This document shows positions 11,858 to 23,916 of a DNA stretch of 64,000 nt, piece by piece. This DNA is from Carettochelys insculpta (taxonomy: Eukaryota > Chordata > Testudines > Carettochelyidae), in NCBI RefSeq assembly GCF_033958435.1, contig NC_134137.1:229689501-229753500 (forward strand). Reading direction: 5' to 3'. Each line of letters starts with the position of its first letter. The stretch's first letter is position 1. The position numbers and the translations under genes were made by a program. Below the pieces are notes generated by a model. That model was not told the origin of the DNA and ran no database searches. It saw only the letters and a list, made by a program, of their open reading frames with translations.

Positions 11858-12440
11858 GTGTTTTGAGAACTGAAGACATCCTCATGTATTTGGATGATTT
11901 AATTTGTTTCAATAAATATGGGAGGAACATCTGGTAGGAGTGGAAAAGATTCTAAAGTTTTTAAGGAGACAGGATTTAATTTGTAGAGAATAAATGTTAG
12001 TTTGCAAGGCGTTGCACCACTTTCCTAGCACAAATAGTTTGTGTGAAAATGGATTTGAATCTCAGCTTGTGAAATTCAACATTGTAGAAGACTAGTACAG
12101 ACCTAGAGCAGATACAGCAGATTTTAGGCCTCTGTGGATTTTATAGGAGATTTGTGCAAAATTTCATAGAGCAGGTAGTGCCATTGTACTAACTCACTAG
12201 AAGCAGCCTGGAACACCAAAAACCTTCTAAGTCACTTTGTCCCACTATGGTAATCTGTAATGCCTCAAAGGCTACTCTGGAACAAAGTGATGCGGTTGGT
12301 AGATATAAACCGGTGCTGTTTTTTGTTCAAGGGGTGGAGGTTGGTCACAATTAAACGAGAGGGAAAGCAAGTATTAGGCTACAGAAATGAAGTGCATGAC
12401 TATTGTGGAAGGCTTAAGGTAGAATTCATAAGGTACCTAG
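11858..12440 (+). pseudogene. gypsy reverse transcriptase and RNase H remnant
   Basis: The RT active-site motif YLDD is visible at about 11887-11898, in the context MYLDDLICF. It is followed by the connection region containing LGLCGFYRRFVQNF (near 12130-12170) and the start of the RNase H domain, where the expected catalytic Asp of the 'CDAS'-type motif reads Asn (CNAS, near 12257). Numerous stops and frame changes show it is inactive. Confidence 0.75.
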
Positions 12441-13159
12441 ACAGTAGCGCCTTACAAGTAGCTCATTAGAAAGCAGAACCTGGAAGGACACCCCTGGAGA
12501 TGAACTCTCAAGTGTCTGAATATACATTCAACATGCACCTGGACAGAACAATCTGATGTTTTCTGCTGTGTGAGGAGAGTGAAAATAGTTTCAGACTGGT
12601 CTTGAGAAATCCTCTGGGAAGTACAGTTTAAGAGCTGAGTTATTTCTGGTACACCAACAGACCTCTGAAAAGAAAACCAGATTAGGGAGGTCCTGTATAG
12701 TTCAAGAGCAACTATCAATCCATCTGTCAAGAGAGGTGTATAGAAAATGGCATTAAACTTCTGATCTCTCACTTTAAATCTGCAGGAACTTTTCTGGCAG
12801 GGGCAATGTGTGAGCAGTACATAAAGGGTCACATGCACCCCCTGTGCCCACTCCCCCTGCACTCACTATCAGTGCAGCAATGGGGAAAGTGCAGCAAGGT
12901 GGCTGTAACCCACACTGCTTTCCAGCTGTGCCCTGCAGCTTCTGGTGAGTGCGAGGACAGTCCCACTCCTTCCCTCCCCAGGAGCGGTGTGGTTCGAGAG
13001 CAATGTGACCTACAGCCACCCCGACAGACATGCAACTTCCAGTAGCTCTAACTTATATTAGGAGTGGCTGCCCCAAATATCTAAACTGGATGCTAAGAAA
13101 ATGACAAGAGACTAATTTGTGGTGTGTGAACAATTAACTGAGTCCATTGCACTAATGTT

Positions 13160-14200
13160 TAAAAGCTTTGTAATTCCAAATGAAAGGAGAGAAGAAATCC
13201 TAAACCTCCTCCATGGAGGACATCCAGGATTAAGAAAATGCCATGAGTGGACCAGTCAGTGTAGCGGCTGGGCTTCAGCAAGGACATAAAGAATGAATTA
13301 TCAGCATAAGGACACTGAGTACTAACAAACCAATACAACACAAAGAACCATTAATGGAAATACTGCTACTAGACTGACTTCAAAAAAAAAAAGAGCTATA
13401 GATTTGTGTGAATTCAGAATCCATCACTGCCTGGTCATCATGGACTGTTTTTCCAGGTATATAGAAATAACGTACCTGAAAGACCTAACACGTCACAGTG
13501 TTAGCCAGAAACTGAAGTGCATTTTTGCTCACTTCAAAATTGCAGAAGCAGAATCATCATTATCACCATCAGCAACCATGGGCTCAGCGCCCGTTCGTGT
13601 CAGATGCCTCCCTCTCTATTTCCTTCCATCCTTCCCTGTCCAGCGCAGAGTGGCTTAGTTTCTGAAGCAGGGATGGACAATTCAGTACAGAAGAATTTTA
13701 GTCATTCTGAAGGAAATATGATTTATACCATATTGCAAGCAGCCTACATTACCCTCAAGCAACCAAAAAGGCTGCAGGAACTGTACAGACAGACAGGAAA
13801 ATCCTACGACAGAAAGATCCATTCCTTGCTCTTTTGAGTTACAGATCAGAACAAGTAGTGGCTACTGGCTATAGTCCAGCACAACTTCTGTTGGGAATAC
13901 AATTAAGAATTAATCTTATGAATCTGGGGAAAAAAAATGTCTGCAGAATGTCTGCATGTGAAGTGGGTAACCAAATTGGATGGAAAGGCTGAAAGAACTT
14001 ATGAACTCTTTTACAAAAGGTGGCATTCCGAGAATGTCCAAGTCTAGAAACTGGTAACCATATTCATATCAAATTGGATGGAGAAAAAGGGACAGAGAAC
14101 TCCAAGTGTCAAAGAAAAATAATTAAGGCCCAGCTCATACGTGATGAAGACTGACAGTGGAGAGTTCAACAAAAACTGTCAAACAGCAGATAAAGGCCAG
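13160..14200 (+). pseudogene. gypsy integrase remnant
   Basis: A histidine-containing pre-integrase segment (LLHGGHPGLRK, near 13205) is followed by the integrase core start (VIMDCFSRYIEI, around 13435, with the first catalytic Asp) and, after about 110 bp of unrelated sequence (13560-13670), by the C-terminal part ending with a KLDGEKG-type stretch near 14070. An unrelated insertion of about 200 bp lies just before it (12840-13040). All pieces are in different frames. Confidence 0.65.
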
Positions 14201-14263
14201 GAAGAAAAAAGACTCAAGGATTCAAAACCAACCACAGCCAGTCATTGCAACCTTTGGTTAGAC

Positions 14264-14850
14264 TAGGGGGCTGCAACTGAAATGGCGAGAAGAGCCATTT
14301 TTAAAAAAGTTCATTTACAAAAATCCATACTTTAAGAGGCGCAATGCATCTGAATATGAGACGGTCCTTAATAAATAATGTCAAACCATACTTCTTGTAA
14401 CCACTATTTTATGAATAGTGCATACACAATGATTTGTACCAGTTAGAAGGTTGTTACCCCCCATCTCCAGGCTTTACCCATCTGAACCACCAAACCTGTC
14501 CCCCAGCCCCAGGTTTAACCCCTTCAACCCCAGACCTCCCCCACATCCTCAGTTTAACCCCTCTCAGCCCCAAACTGCCCCCTCATCCCCAGAACTTACC
14601 TACCTCAGCTGATGAGCTCTGCGTGCTGCCACTGCTCCCCCTGCCACCTCCTTCTCAGTGAGGCTGCGCAGCTCCGGCAGGGACAGTCTCGGCCTACCAT
14701 CTCCCCAGCTGTCCTGCAGGCTGATTTCCCCACATGGCACATGCAGGGAGCTCCCTGTCTTGACAGCTTCCTCCTCCGGGGCTCCCCGCCCTGATGGCGT
14801 CCCCTCCTGCCGCAGCTAACTGCTCAGCGACTCCAGAGGCTGCCACTGCT
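14264..14850. repeat. hAT-like end plus C-rich imperfect repeats
   Basis: 14264-14430 begins TAGGGGGCTGCAACTG and continues with 'gagaagagcc' and a 'ccatacttcttgtaacc' block that recurs at 56200-56340, suggesting a shared hAT family. From 14455 to 14610 there are imperfect units of roughly 35-45 bp built on 'aacccctyyaaccccag'. The opposite terminus is not found. Confidence 0.45.
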
Positions 14851-14949
14851 GAAGCAAAAAACATAATTACTGCTTCCTTTTTTCTTTTTGATATGCATTC
14901 CCTCTGTGCTGATATGGTATATTTAAGAACCCTTCCTGATGAATATGAG

Positions 14950-15810
14950 GATTTTAATCTTCAGAGCCCTTTCGACCAGCTTCTTATTGTCCTGAAACCC
15001 TCCATTTTAAAATTTACTGTCACAAAGTTAAATTTCAGTACCTTTCCTCACCTGAGGAGCTTGCATTTATCCAACTTAAACCGTCCTTGCTGCAACTTAA
15101 CCCTATTGCTTCTTGTCCTAGTCTCAGAAGTGAATGAGAAAATTTACCTCCCTCTTCTTTGTAACAACCTATTATGTACTTGAAACCTATTTTAATGTCC
15201 CCTCAGTCTTCTCTTTTCGAGACTAAACAAGCCCAATTTTTTCCATCACCCCTCAGAGGTATGTTTTCTAGACCTTTCATTGTTCTTATTTCTCTTCTCT
15301 GGACATTCTCCAATTTGTTCACATTTCTTGTAATGTGCCAACCAGAATTGGATACACATATCCAGTGGAAGTCTAATCAGTGCAGAGTTGATCAGAATTA
15401 CTATATCTTGTGTCTTTCTTACAATACCCCCTCTAATACAGCTCAAAATGTTTGGTCTTTTGGCAACGGTGTTATACCATTGACCATTATTTAGCCTGGG
15501 ATCCACTATAACCCCCAGTCCCCTTTCTAAAGTGCTCCTTTATTAAGGTGCCACAGGACTTCTCGTTTGGTATGTGTGCAACTGTTTGTTCCTTCCTATA
15601 TGGACTTCTTTGCATTTGTCCTTATTGAATTTAATCCTATTTACTGCAGATGTTTCTCCAATTTGTCATTTTGAATTTTAACCCTATCCCCCAGGTACTT
15701 GCAACCACTTTCAGCTTGGTTTCTTCTGCAAACTTTGTAAGTGTTCTTTATGCCATTATCTAAACCACTGAGGAAGATACTGAAGAGAACCAAAACAAAT
15801 ACTTGCAGGC
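14950..15810 (-). mobile_element. CR1 LINE 3' fragment
   Basis: The plus strand is the complement of a reptilian CR1 3' region: 'aaccctattgcttcttgtcc', 'cagtcttctcttttcgagac', 'tagacctttcattgttctta', 'aaccagaattggatacacat', 'tgtgcaactgtttgttcctt', 'ttgcatttgtccttattgaa'. Near 15540-15568 a block of about 25 bp ('aaggtgccacaggacttctc') replaces the expected CR1 sequence and resembles a PLE/SINE-type terminus. No intact ORF. Confidence 0.8.
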
Positions 15811-15821
15811 AGTTTTGCTTA

Positions 15822-16110
15822 CCTGGGGACAGGAGGGCAAAGTGGGGGGAGGGCGACTGCCCCAGCACTGGGCGATTCAAAAGACCCTGGGGTTCCTGGC
15901 TATTGCCACTGCCATTGCAGCAACAGCAGCAGCTGGAGCCCTAACCCTTTAAATTGCTTCAGGAGCCAAAGCTGTACATTCCAGGTGGCACTAAAGGGAG
16001 ATGGTGAGGTTAGCTCCCAACCCCACCCCTTCCACCAGAAGTTCTGCCCCTTCTAGGAGTGTGGAGCCAGGCCACACCATCACAGTTTGCCCAGAGGCCC
16101 AGCAATTATG
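15822..16110. repeat. Dispersed repeat, shared with 30150-30480
   Basis: Both places contain 'gattcaaaa/aattcaaaa', 'ggttcctggct', 'ctgcccttctrgga' and a CAGCAGC-rich segment in the same order. It is probably a non-autonomous DNA transposon (hAT-like by analogy), but no termini or duplications could be fixed. Confidence 0.45.
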
Positions 16111-16499
16111 TTGGTTCTTCTGCTTGCAGGACCCCTCAATGTGCTCTCCAGCTTGACTGTGAATCACTGATAACTACTCTCTGAGAACTGTTTCCCATGA
16201 GTTAGACACCCATCTTATAGTAGGTCCATCTAGACAGTAATTCCTAAGTTTGTTTTTTCAATCCAACACACCAAAATAAGCAAGTGATTCAGTCCTTACA
16301 GTCTGAGTTGGTAAGATGGATAAGGATATGGGCAGGTGTGATGAGGTGCGTGCCAGAGGCCTGCCTATTGGTCCTATTCCTTGGACTAAGGGATACTCCA
16401 AGCTGGTGCAACACCTGTGCACTTTTATTTGTGTCTGTTTCTCGCCACCAGTTTCCAGCTATTTGAGGATCTCAAAGAATGCACAAACACTAATTGAGT

Positions 16500-16622
16500 T
16501 AGGGTCACAGCATCTCTGTGAGGAACAATAAATACTAATTTCTTGAGAAGATGAGTTTAAGACTTGCCCAAGATCACACAGCAAGTCAATTCCAGAGCCA
16601 GGACTAGAACCTCTTAGTATGC
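16500..16622 (-). repeat. MIR-like SINE relic
   Basis: Complement of the MIR core: 'gacttgcccaagatcacaca', 'gcaagtcaattccagagcca', 'ggactagaacc'. Confidence 0.7.
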
Positions 16623-17179
16623 CAGCTGAACCACCAGATACATCTTCTCTCTCCCAGCCATTACCACTCAACATGATCATACAGATCATCTGCTCTTCTA
16701 TGTGTGCTGTCAACCGAGCATGCTGCCTGGTTGTTTCCTGGGCTTTCACTAAGCCGACAGAACAGACTTATTACCATTTCAAACTTAACCTGTTGGGACA
16801 TATATCAGTGCTATGTCTCACCACTAAGCTCTGCGACAAGATATCAGGCCTATTTGCTATCATCACCTGGCAGGTATTTTATCTCAACATCTAGTTGAAC
16901 AACTATACATGTCATTTGAAAAAAATCCTTAACATTTAGGAATCGTTCTGATTCATCCTTCCCGCAATTTGGAGTCTCTCCTGTAGGCTTGGACAGCCTG
17001 TTTCTAGGGGAAGAAAAAGAGAGAGGGGTTATTTTCTCTGTGTTTGTGTAAGCTATGAACCATCATTTTATGAGACCCCTTTCTGTGTCTGTCCAGCAGG
17101 GACTTTTTCTTTGCTCACTTTCATATCCTTGCCCATTCTCAGCTCCCCCACCCCTCACCCCTCAGCCCCCTCTTCACTT

Positions 17180-18260
17180 TCTTTCATGTGGATCAAGGCC
17201 TGGAAAATGACAGGCCCTTTGATTAATAGACATAAAAAATCTTCTTATGTAATTTATTTGCTTTCTGCACCTGACTAGAATCACTAGGCCTATCTGGAAA
17301 GGAAAATATATTGTCCTTCCTGACTCCAAGTGGCAGCAGCGAGAGCTGAGCATGTGATATCAAGCTGCGCACGGAAAGCAAACAAAACGCAGTTTCTGTA
17401 TTTTGTAAGCATCTCAGGTCATAAAAGTGTCAGCACACTATATTTCTTGCCAGGATCCTCTCAATTTTATTATCTGAGCCTTTTCCATTGTGCTGAATGT
17501 GTGAGGAGAGTTACTGAAGCAAGCAACATCTGTTCCCTGTCATGTTTTCGATTATCAGCGCCATATTCCTTGTGAGTCTCCTGCTCACATAGTCCAATTG
17601 AATTCAACAGGGGCTGGAAGAGCCAGGACACTTCCCTCTCTTTTGCTTTCCCCTACCCAACACCCAATTCATCATTCTCAACAACATCCAACGGCCTCTC
17701 CACTAAAGGCAACTGCAAGGGGCCAGTTCTTTCTACCTGAGCAGAGCTATAATTAATACAACAATGACCTTTGCAATTTGTTTTGTTCATGTCTAATTGC
17801 TCTAGACCTGTATTCAGCTTCACCCTTAATCCTTAATGGCTTTTTTTTTGTTGTTTTGTTTTTTTGTTTTGGAGGGGAAGCTGCTTGAGGAGGTAGTTCA
17901 GACACCCTGACTGATTAGAGCTTTATTACCTGTGGAGAAGAGCTTTCTAATTTACCTTTAAATGTGCCTCCAAGTATTTTCCTCTGAAGTATTTTCCCCA
18001 GAAGTTTCCCTCATTTCTCTCTCTTTTCCCGTGGTGGAAAGTGGTAAATCAATCTCATTGGGCTTTCCCTGTGACTCTCCATCACCATTTGCACTGGAAT
18101 TCAAGCTTTCCAGGGGAGATTCGGAGCAGGTGAAACAATTCAAACCCTCACCTTTCGACCTTGGTATCACTTGATAGCACTAAGATCTGGGAAAACAGAG
18201 AGGGAGTGTTACAGTAAATTAGAGGTGGAGATCCTGCAGGACCTTTTAAACTTACCTATT
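17180..18260. other. Repeat-free block, candidate conserved non-coding sequence
   Basis: More than 1 kb without recognisable repeat sequence. It has AT-rich clusters with homeobox/SOX-like words (ataattaatacaacaatg near 17750, gctttattacc near 17920) alternating with ordinary-complexity sequence. A T-rich run interrupts it at about 17840-17870. Conservation cannot be tested here; the idea rests on the lack of repeats and on word content. Confidence 0.3.
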
Positions 18261-20400
18261 CAAAAGATGTGATTACATTCTCATCACCATGCATTACACC
18301 TTGTAGCACTGCTTCAGGTAGAGCCACAAGGCAGAAGTTGGTGGGACAGCACAATGTCTGTCAGTAATCACGACTGGGCTTAAAATCCCACATAAATGAA
18401 AGCAAAATACTTTTAGGTTATAAAGTCATCTCAGTTCCTTTAACATGCTTCATACTAGCAGTCTAAACTCTTCATTCTTGGATATAAAAAGAGCCATTGA
18501 TTTGTATTGCAGCAGTGCCTATAGTCCCAACATCAGGACTCCCACGTTCTAGACACACACACATACCTAAATGAATATATAAAATGAAAAAGGTAGTTCC
18601 TGTCCCCAGGGAGCTTGTGATGTAAATATATGACAAGACAATGGGTGGCTAGTCTGATAGGGAAGTAGGATTGTGATGCTGTTATTTGCCAAGGGAAAAA
18701 AAATCAACCCAACATTACCAAAACTGAGAAAGTGAGCCACAATCTGAGGAAGCAAAACCAGTTACAAATCTTTTCCTCAATCATAGCCTTCTTGTAAGAT
18801 TTCCCCCCACGCAAACATCCAGCCTTCTTCAACGCTTTTTGCCAAGCAAAGGCCTCTTCAAGAAGAAAAGACTCCTTTCATTAAGGTACTGGACAGCCAC
18901 AAGATTTCAAGAATCTTTCACTCATGTGGACCCAAGATTTAGAACTTTGTATGAGAAATGAAACCTGTCAAAAGTTAGGGTGAACAAAAGAGCTTGTATA
19001 AAACGTTGGAGTGGAAAATGTACTCATCATCCCGTAGCTGTGCCGTTGGTTACTGCCTGAGACCTCCCCTGTGACGATCCACAGAGAAAGAAATGCTTGA
19101 TCATACTTTACATTGTGATCTCAGAGATCTTACCTGATAGATCCCAATCCAATGGGTGGATAGAAAATCATCTCAAAATAATAAAGTGTCTACTAGAAAG
19201 GATTATGGCATCAGATACTGTCTGTGTCTAGTTCAAGTAAATTACTGAGCAGCATCAGCAGGTTTTAACTACCGATTTTTTCCAACCAAAAACTTAAAAT
19301 TAAGAATGGCTTCACTGTTGGAAACTGATGAAACAGACCTTGGGGACGTGCAGACATATAAAGAAAACAGATAAGACGTAACAACCACACCAATATCATT
19401 TGGGATCTGGGTGGATGCCACCATTTCATGAAAATGAGGCTGCACGGCTCTATGGAGAGGGGCTATGGTTACAAACATTGGTGGTGCCCCTAGAGGTTGT
19501 CCCACCCTAATGTGACCAAAAGTGAGGGTGAAATGGTTGGTTGTGCCACCAGTGCACACTCAAATGTAGAGCTAGACAGAAACGCTGAATTTCTGTCCTT
19601 TGTGAAATATCAACTTTTATATGCTGGCTGCTAGCTACCTCAATGCCCCCTCCTGCTGTGGCCAGAGGTCAGTCTGTGATATCCTGCCTCTTGTTTCCTC
19701 TCTTCAATGGTCACTAAAGATCTACCTCACACTCCTTCTGTATCAGGGTCTAATCAAAGTGCCTTCATTCTTCACCATATATGACATGGAAGGGTTTCTC
19801 TCCAGCTTAACAAGCACTCACTGCCCTGCTCAGTCTCCTTCAGGTAGGTGTATTTGACAAAACAGTTGCTCAGCTCACACTTTGTCGTAATGCAGCCTCC
19901 TGTCCCAGGGATGTCTGGCACTCCTGTTTTTTTACAGCTTCCCAGCCAGATCTGTTCTCACAGTCAGATCCTATTCAGCCTGTTCAGCTCTTCTGTCTTT
20001 CTGGACGTCCAGCCCAAGAATACCTCCCTCAGCACCACTTCTCTTGTTTCAGGGACTCACCACTGGAGTTAGCTCCATTCCTCCGCAGTTCCTTTCCACA
20101 AGGCCATCTTACTCCAATTACTGCTCCTTTTCCTCTCCTGTGACTGGTCTTAATAGTCACAGGTATAATCCTGAAGCCTTTAATTGGTTCAACATGGATT
20201 CACCTGCTCTGACACAGAAAATGTTGGGGGGACTGATCTAATCACAGGGTACAGCTACCCTGCAACATCAATATTCGAAAAAAAACACTTAGAATTGGAA
20301 CATAACCCCATCCTATTAAAATGTCTCATAAAATGAGGGTGAAGAACAAATGTGTAGCATAATCAAACCATTTCATTTTGATCATCTTAATTCATTTACT
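18261..20400. other. Non-coding DNA, unclassified
   Basis: No confident element. The C/T-rich stretch 19620-20240 has the look of a decayed antisense LTR, but no TG...CA boundaries, TATA box or duplication could be fixed. Confidence 0.4.
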
Positions 20401-21214
20401 CTACATCTACACTATGAGCTAAAATCAACTTCATTAAAATTGATTTTTTTAATGCTGGGATTGTAAATTTGATTTTGAGCATCCTCACCTTCCCACAGGC
20501 TCCCCACAAAATTGACTTACTGCTGCCATACACAAGTCACCAAAATCAACTGTTGCATTAGTGTATTGCGGGAACCCATTCCACAGTTCCCTGAGCCCTA
20601 TAGCCTTCTGGGTATTTTCACTGGTGTAGCATGGGAAAAAAATGCCCTACAAGTGGCTGTGAGTGGTTGACCGACATCTTCCTACATTTCGTCTCCCTCA
20701 TGCCCCTGCCGTGTTAACCAAAGATCCCTTTTTCCAGGCGGGGTCTGGCTTGCCTGTATAAGAGATGTGTTTTTTATAAGTGAGGGGAAAGGAGGGGGTA
20801 GTAAAGCATTTAAGAAAGGTTACAAAAAAGATTTGGGGCTTCTCAACCAACAGGATTTCAAAACAGGATGCAAGAGCACTGAAGCACATGCTTGATGTTA
20901 ACTGGGGAGGAAGGGTCACATAAACCAAGGGGACTCCTAACATCAGCAGGGCCAAAAGCCACCCCGGGCCCAGGGGAAGGGCTTGGATCTGTATTTAGAC
21001 CTCCTGGCAAAGGAGATCCTCAGACCAAGAATTTTGTCTCAAAGACCAGCCAATCTAGTAACAAAGTTCTGAGTGTGCGTGAACAGCAGAGTTACAAGCT
21101 GGTGTGCAAACACCCTTGCACCCACTCCTTTCCAGCCAGCTTTCTACGTGCCACACCAGGAGGGAGCCCGAGACTCCCTGGGTCCTCAAGGAATCAGCTG
21201 GAGCTGCCCCAGGA

Positions 21215-21445
21215 GCCATCGCGGGGCACCAAGAGGCAGGTGCCTCCTGGACTGGGCCCAAGGTGCAGACCCTCCTGGACCTTTGGGGTGAGGAGGAGCT
21301 ACTCCAAGACCCCAGGGTGAAGCGCTGTAATGCCCAAGCCTACTACCCTGGTGGAACAAGGCCACCCCCGCTGCAGCATGGAGGAAGTCGAGTCAGGTGA
21401 AGGAGCTCCAGCAGGGCTACATCCTGGCTCATGATGCTGGCTGAA
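21215..21445 (+). pseudogene. Myb/SANT-like domain remnant of a Harbinger-type element
   Basis: A frame near 21240-21350 contains LLDLWGEEELLQD and KRCNAQAY, and a different frame near 21400 gives KELQQGYILAHDAG. These pieces line up with the trihelix Myb/SANT-like protein at 45.5-46.9 kb (LLGLWKDEELLHE, KRCNAAAF, KELQQAYAWASD). Frameshifts and loss of the surrounding protein make it a pseudogene. Confidence 0.65.
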
Positions 21446-22429
21446 GCTCAGGGGCAGAATCCACCACCTGGATCTGGATTTAGGACCCCTGGCAAAGAAG
21501 ATCCTCAGAACAAGAATTTGCACCTGAAATGTCTGTGTAAGTAGGCATGGATACGCTGAAATGTCTGTGTTAGTAGGCTTGGATACGCTGAAAATGCAAT
21601 GGACCACTGAATCAGTTAGGGCTCCTTTGGTCACTCGCTAAGATCACTCACTAAGACTGTGTGGCAGGACCCACCACTTGCCCTATTACCAGCAGGCCCA
21701 GGCATGGATCTGGGTTTAGACCACCTGGCAAAGGAGATCCTCAGAACAAGAATTTTCATCCTTGTACCCACTCCAAAATCTGGACATGTATGTGTACGTA
21801 GTAGACATGGGTGTTACTCTGAAAATGCAATGGACCATCAAATCAATTATGGCTCAATTGTCACTCCAAGGCTTACTTGGAGAACTGTGGTGATTGTAGA
21901 GCTACTAAATTGCCTTCAATGGATCAAGCCCATACAAACATTTGGTCTCAAAGCACAGTCACTCTAGTCACAAATTTTTTACTTTTTTTGACTGAAAAAA
22001 CCTCCAGGTGCCTCAGGGGGCACCCTGTCCACAGTAATTAATGCTCAATGGTATCTGCCTCTGGCCCTTCTTAAAGCCACTGGGAGCCCAGGAAACCTTG
22101 TGGCAGATCCTACTACCTTTCCCTATGCCCAACAGAGTCAGGGGAAAATCTTGGCTCTGTATTTAGACCTCCCGGCAAAGATGATCCTCAGAGCAATAAT
22201 TTGCACCCTTGCACCCAATCCATAATCTAGAAATATACATATAAGTACACATGGGCGTTATGCTGAATGTCCACCCAATCAACTTTGGATGGTACTTCAA
22301 TGTGTCTACAGGTAATGGGGAACTAGGGAGAGGGAGCCTGAGAAATGGCTGCTACATTGCACTGAGTGCACTTTAAATCCTTTACTGAGGATCCATTGGA
22401 GGGCAAGCCTGGTCCCAGCCCCTGCTTCT

Positions 22430-22815
22430 GGGCGTTTGATGGTCTTAAGCCAGCCCCCAAATATCTCAACTGCTGGAGACTTTCCCCAGGCAGCTGCCAG
22501 CCCCTGAAAATCTTAGCCATTGAGGAAAACTTCTCCCAGTCAGCTGCAAGACCCCTGAATATTGCAGCTACCAGAGACTTTCCCCAGGTGCCTGCCAGCC
22601 CCCACAAATCTTAGCTGCCAAGGGAGACTTCCTGCAGGTGGCTGCAAGGCCCCCAAATAGCTGCTGGCCCCCCACTATATCTAGCTGCTGAGGGAGACTT
22701 CCCCTGGGTGGCTGCAAGACCCCCAAATATCCCAGCTGCCGGAGATTTTCCCTGGGTAGCTGCCAGCCCCCAAAAATCTTAGCCGCCGAGTAAGACTTCC
22801 CCCAGGGGGTTCCAG
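22430..22815. repeat. Minisatellite, unit about 50-65 bp
   Basis: About seven imperfect tandem units built on 'ccccaaatatctyagctgcc', 'gagggagacttycccc' and 'ggtggctgcaagacc'. Units differ by substitutions and small indels, so the array is old. It lies inside the element at 20401-23537. Confidence 0.8.
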
Positions 22816-23749
22816 GACCCTCACTGCATGCAAGCTGCCTGGCAGCATGTTCAGCACGTCCTTTTATTGGTTTGGGGTCAAGCCATGTGACTCAGCTGTG
22901 TATGGGAAAGTTCCAGACTGCGTGGTGCCTCTCGGGGAGGGGAGGGAGGAGATGTGAGGGTCAAGACAAAATGTAAATGGCTGAAAAGAAGTTTCTCATT
23001 CTGTCATACAAGCATGACCTCCACCCACAGCCTAGCTGCCACGTGGACAGGGGGCGGGGGCAGCCGCTGGCTCCAGGCAGCACAGAAAAAAAGACAGCTA
23101 GCAGAGGTAGACACAGACCCCACAGCCACACTAACAGCAAAGAAAGAAAGATTTTTCAGCTTCTCATGACTCTACAGCCACAGGCTTCCAGGTGCCAACT
23201 TGAAACGGTTTTCCTGTTTCCTAATTCGTGCGCAACTGACAGCAGTGGAGATGGAAGAGACCAGAGCGGAGAACTATGGGGCATTGTGGGGCACATCTCT
23301 GGCGGCTAATGGATTCGACTTAAAGACATGGCACTTCCTCAGTACCCTTCATTAGGAACATTGTGTTCGACCTGAATGCTACACCTGTCAGCTTAACGAC
23401 AATATTATGATATCAATATTATGTCAAATTTAGTGCTCCATAAATCGAGCTAATGGAATTTACATTGAAGACAGGCACTTGGTAAAACTGGGCTAAATGC
23501 CTTAAGATTGATATTATCTTGTAGTGTAGACGTAGCCTCTGTTTCAATGAGGTAAAATCGATGTCATTTTGACATTGTTTTGATTCAGTTGTTTAAACTT
23601 TAAAAATAATAAATATAGTATATAAAATAGTGAATTAATATACACGTCTAAACAAAGTGAGCACAGCAAAAATTACCATATTGAAACAAAATGAGAAAGT
23701 TAAAGTTGCATTTAGACTTTGTCCCATCAAATATTTCATCAAAATCCAT

Positions 23750-23916
23750 GGGTGGGTCAACACATACCCCTTCCTTTCGAAAGGGGCATGTTAATGAGCA
23801 GGTTTGAAATATGCTAATGAGGAGCTGCAATGAATATGCAGTGCCTCATTAGCATATTTCAAACCTGCTCATTAACATGCCCCTTTCGAAAGGAAGGGGC
23901 ACGTGTAGACCCAGCC
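23750..23916. mobile_element. 167-bp hairpin MITE (short form of family B)
   Basis: Ends GGGTGGGTCAACACATACCCC and the complement of GGCTGGGTCTACACGTGCCCC, with CAT duplications at 23747-23749 and 23917-23919. Nearly the whole element is one inverted repeat, with a CTTTCGAAAGG motif in each arm and AATGAGG...CCTCATT at the tip. It lacks the central part of the 436-bp copy at 11419. Confidence 0.92.

Larger units (their letters stand above)
10629..14262 (+). mobile_element. Decayed Ty3/gypsy LTR retrotransposon (gag-RT-RH-IN)
   Basis: LTR-like sequence with a TATAAAAG box near 10828 ends at about 10852. It is followed by a TGG-beginning primer-binding-site-like segment (TGGTGACAGTGAC, near 10855). 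Then come a gag-like region, RT, RNase H and integrase remnants in that order on the plus strand, all with stops and frameshifts. The MITE at 11419-11854 is inserted between gag and RT. No 3' LTR is recognised. The order RT before integrase is the usual Ty3/gypsy one, unlike the element at 43-50 kb. Confidence 0.75.
20401..23537. mobile_element. 3.1-kb DNA transposon with Harbinger-type ends and a Myb/SANT relic
   Basis: The left end CTCTACATCTACACTATGAG pairs with the right end ...GTAGTGTAGACGTAGCC. Flanks are ACT and TCT (two of three match). Subterminal regions on both sides are rich in short AAAATCGA/ATTGAT-like words. The interior holds a degraded Myb/SANT-like reading frame (21215-21445), four diverged copies of a block 'ggcaaaggagatcctcag' (near 21005, 21490, 21730, 22175) and a minisatellite (22430-22815). 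No transposase homology was found. The Myb relic links it to the full Harbinger at 43.45 kb. Confidence 0.65.

Noticed and set aside
12452..12862. 136-codon minus-strand frame
   Set aside because: It is antisense to decayed gypsy pol and an unrelated insertion; no family resemblance.
13560..13670. Possible processed pseudogene fragment inside gypsy integrase
   Set aside because: About 110 bp of unrelated sequence interrupts the integrase, but I cannot name a source gene and see no poly-A tail.
20892..21320. 142-codon plus-strand frame as a host gene
   Set aside because: It overlaps, in another frame, the Myb/SANT remnant of a transposon and has no domain of its own.
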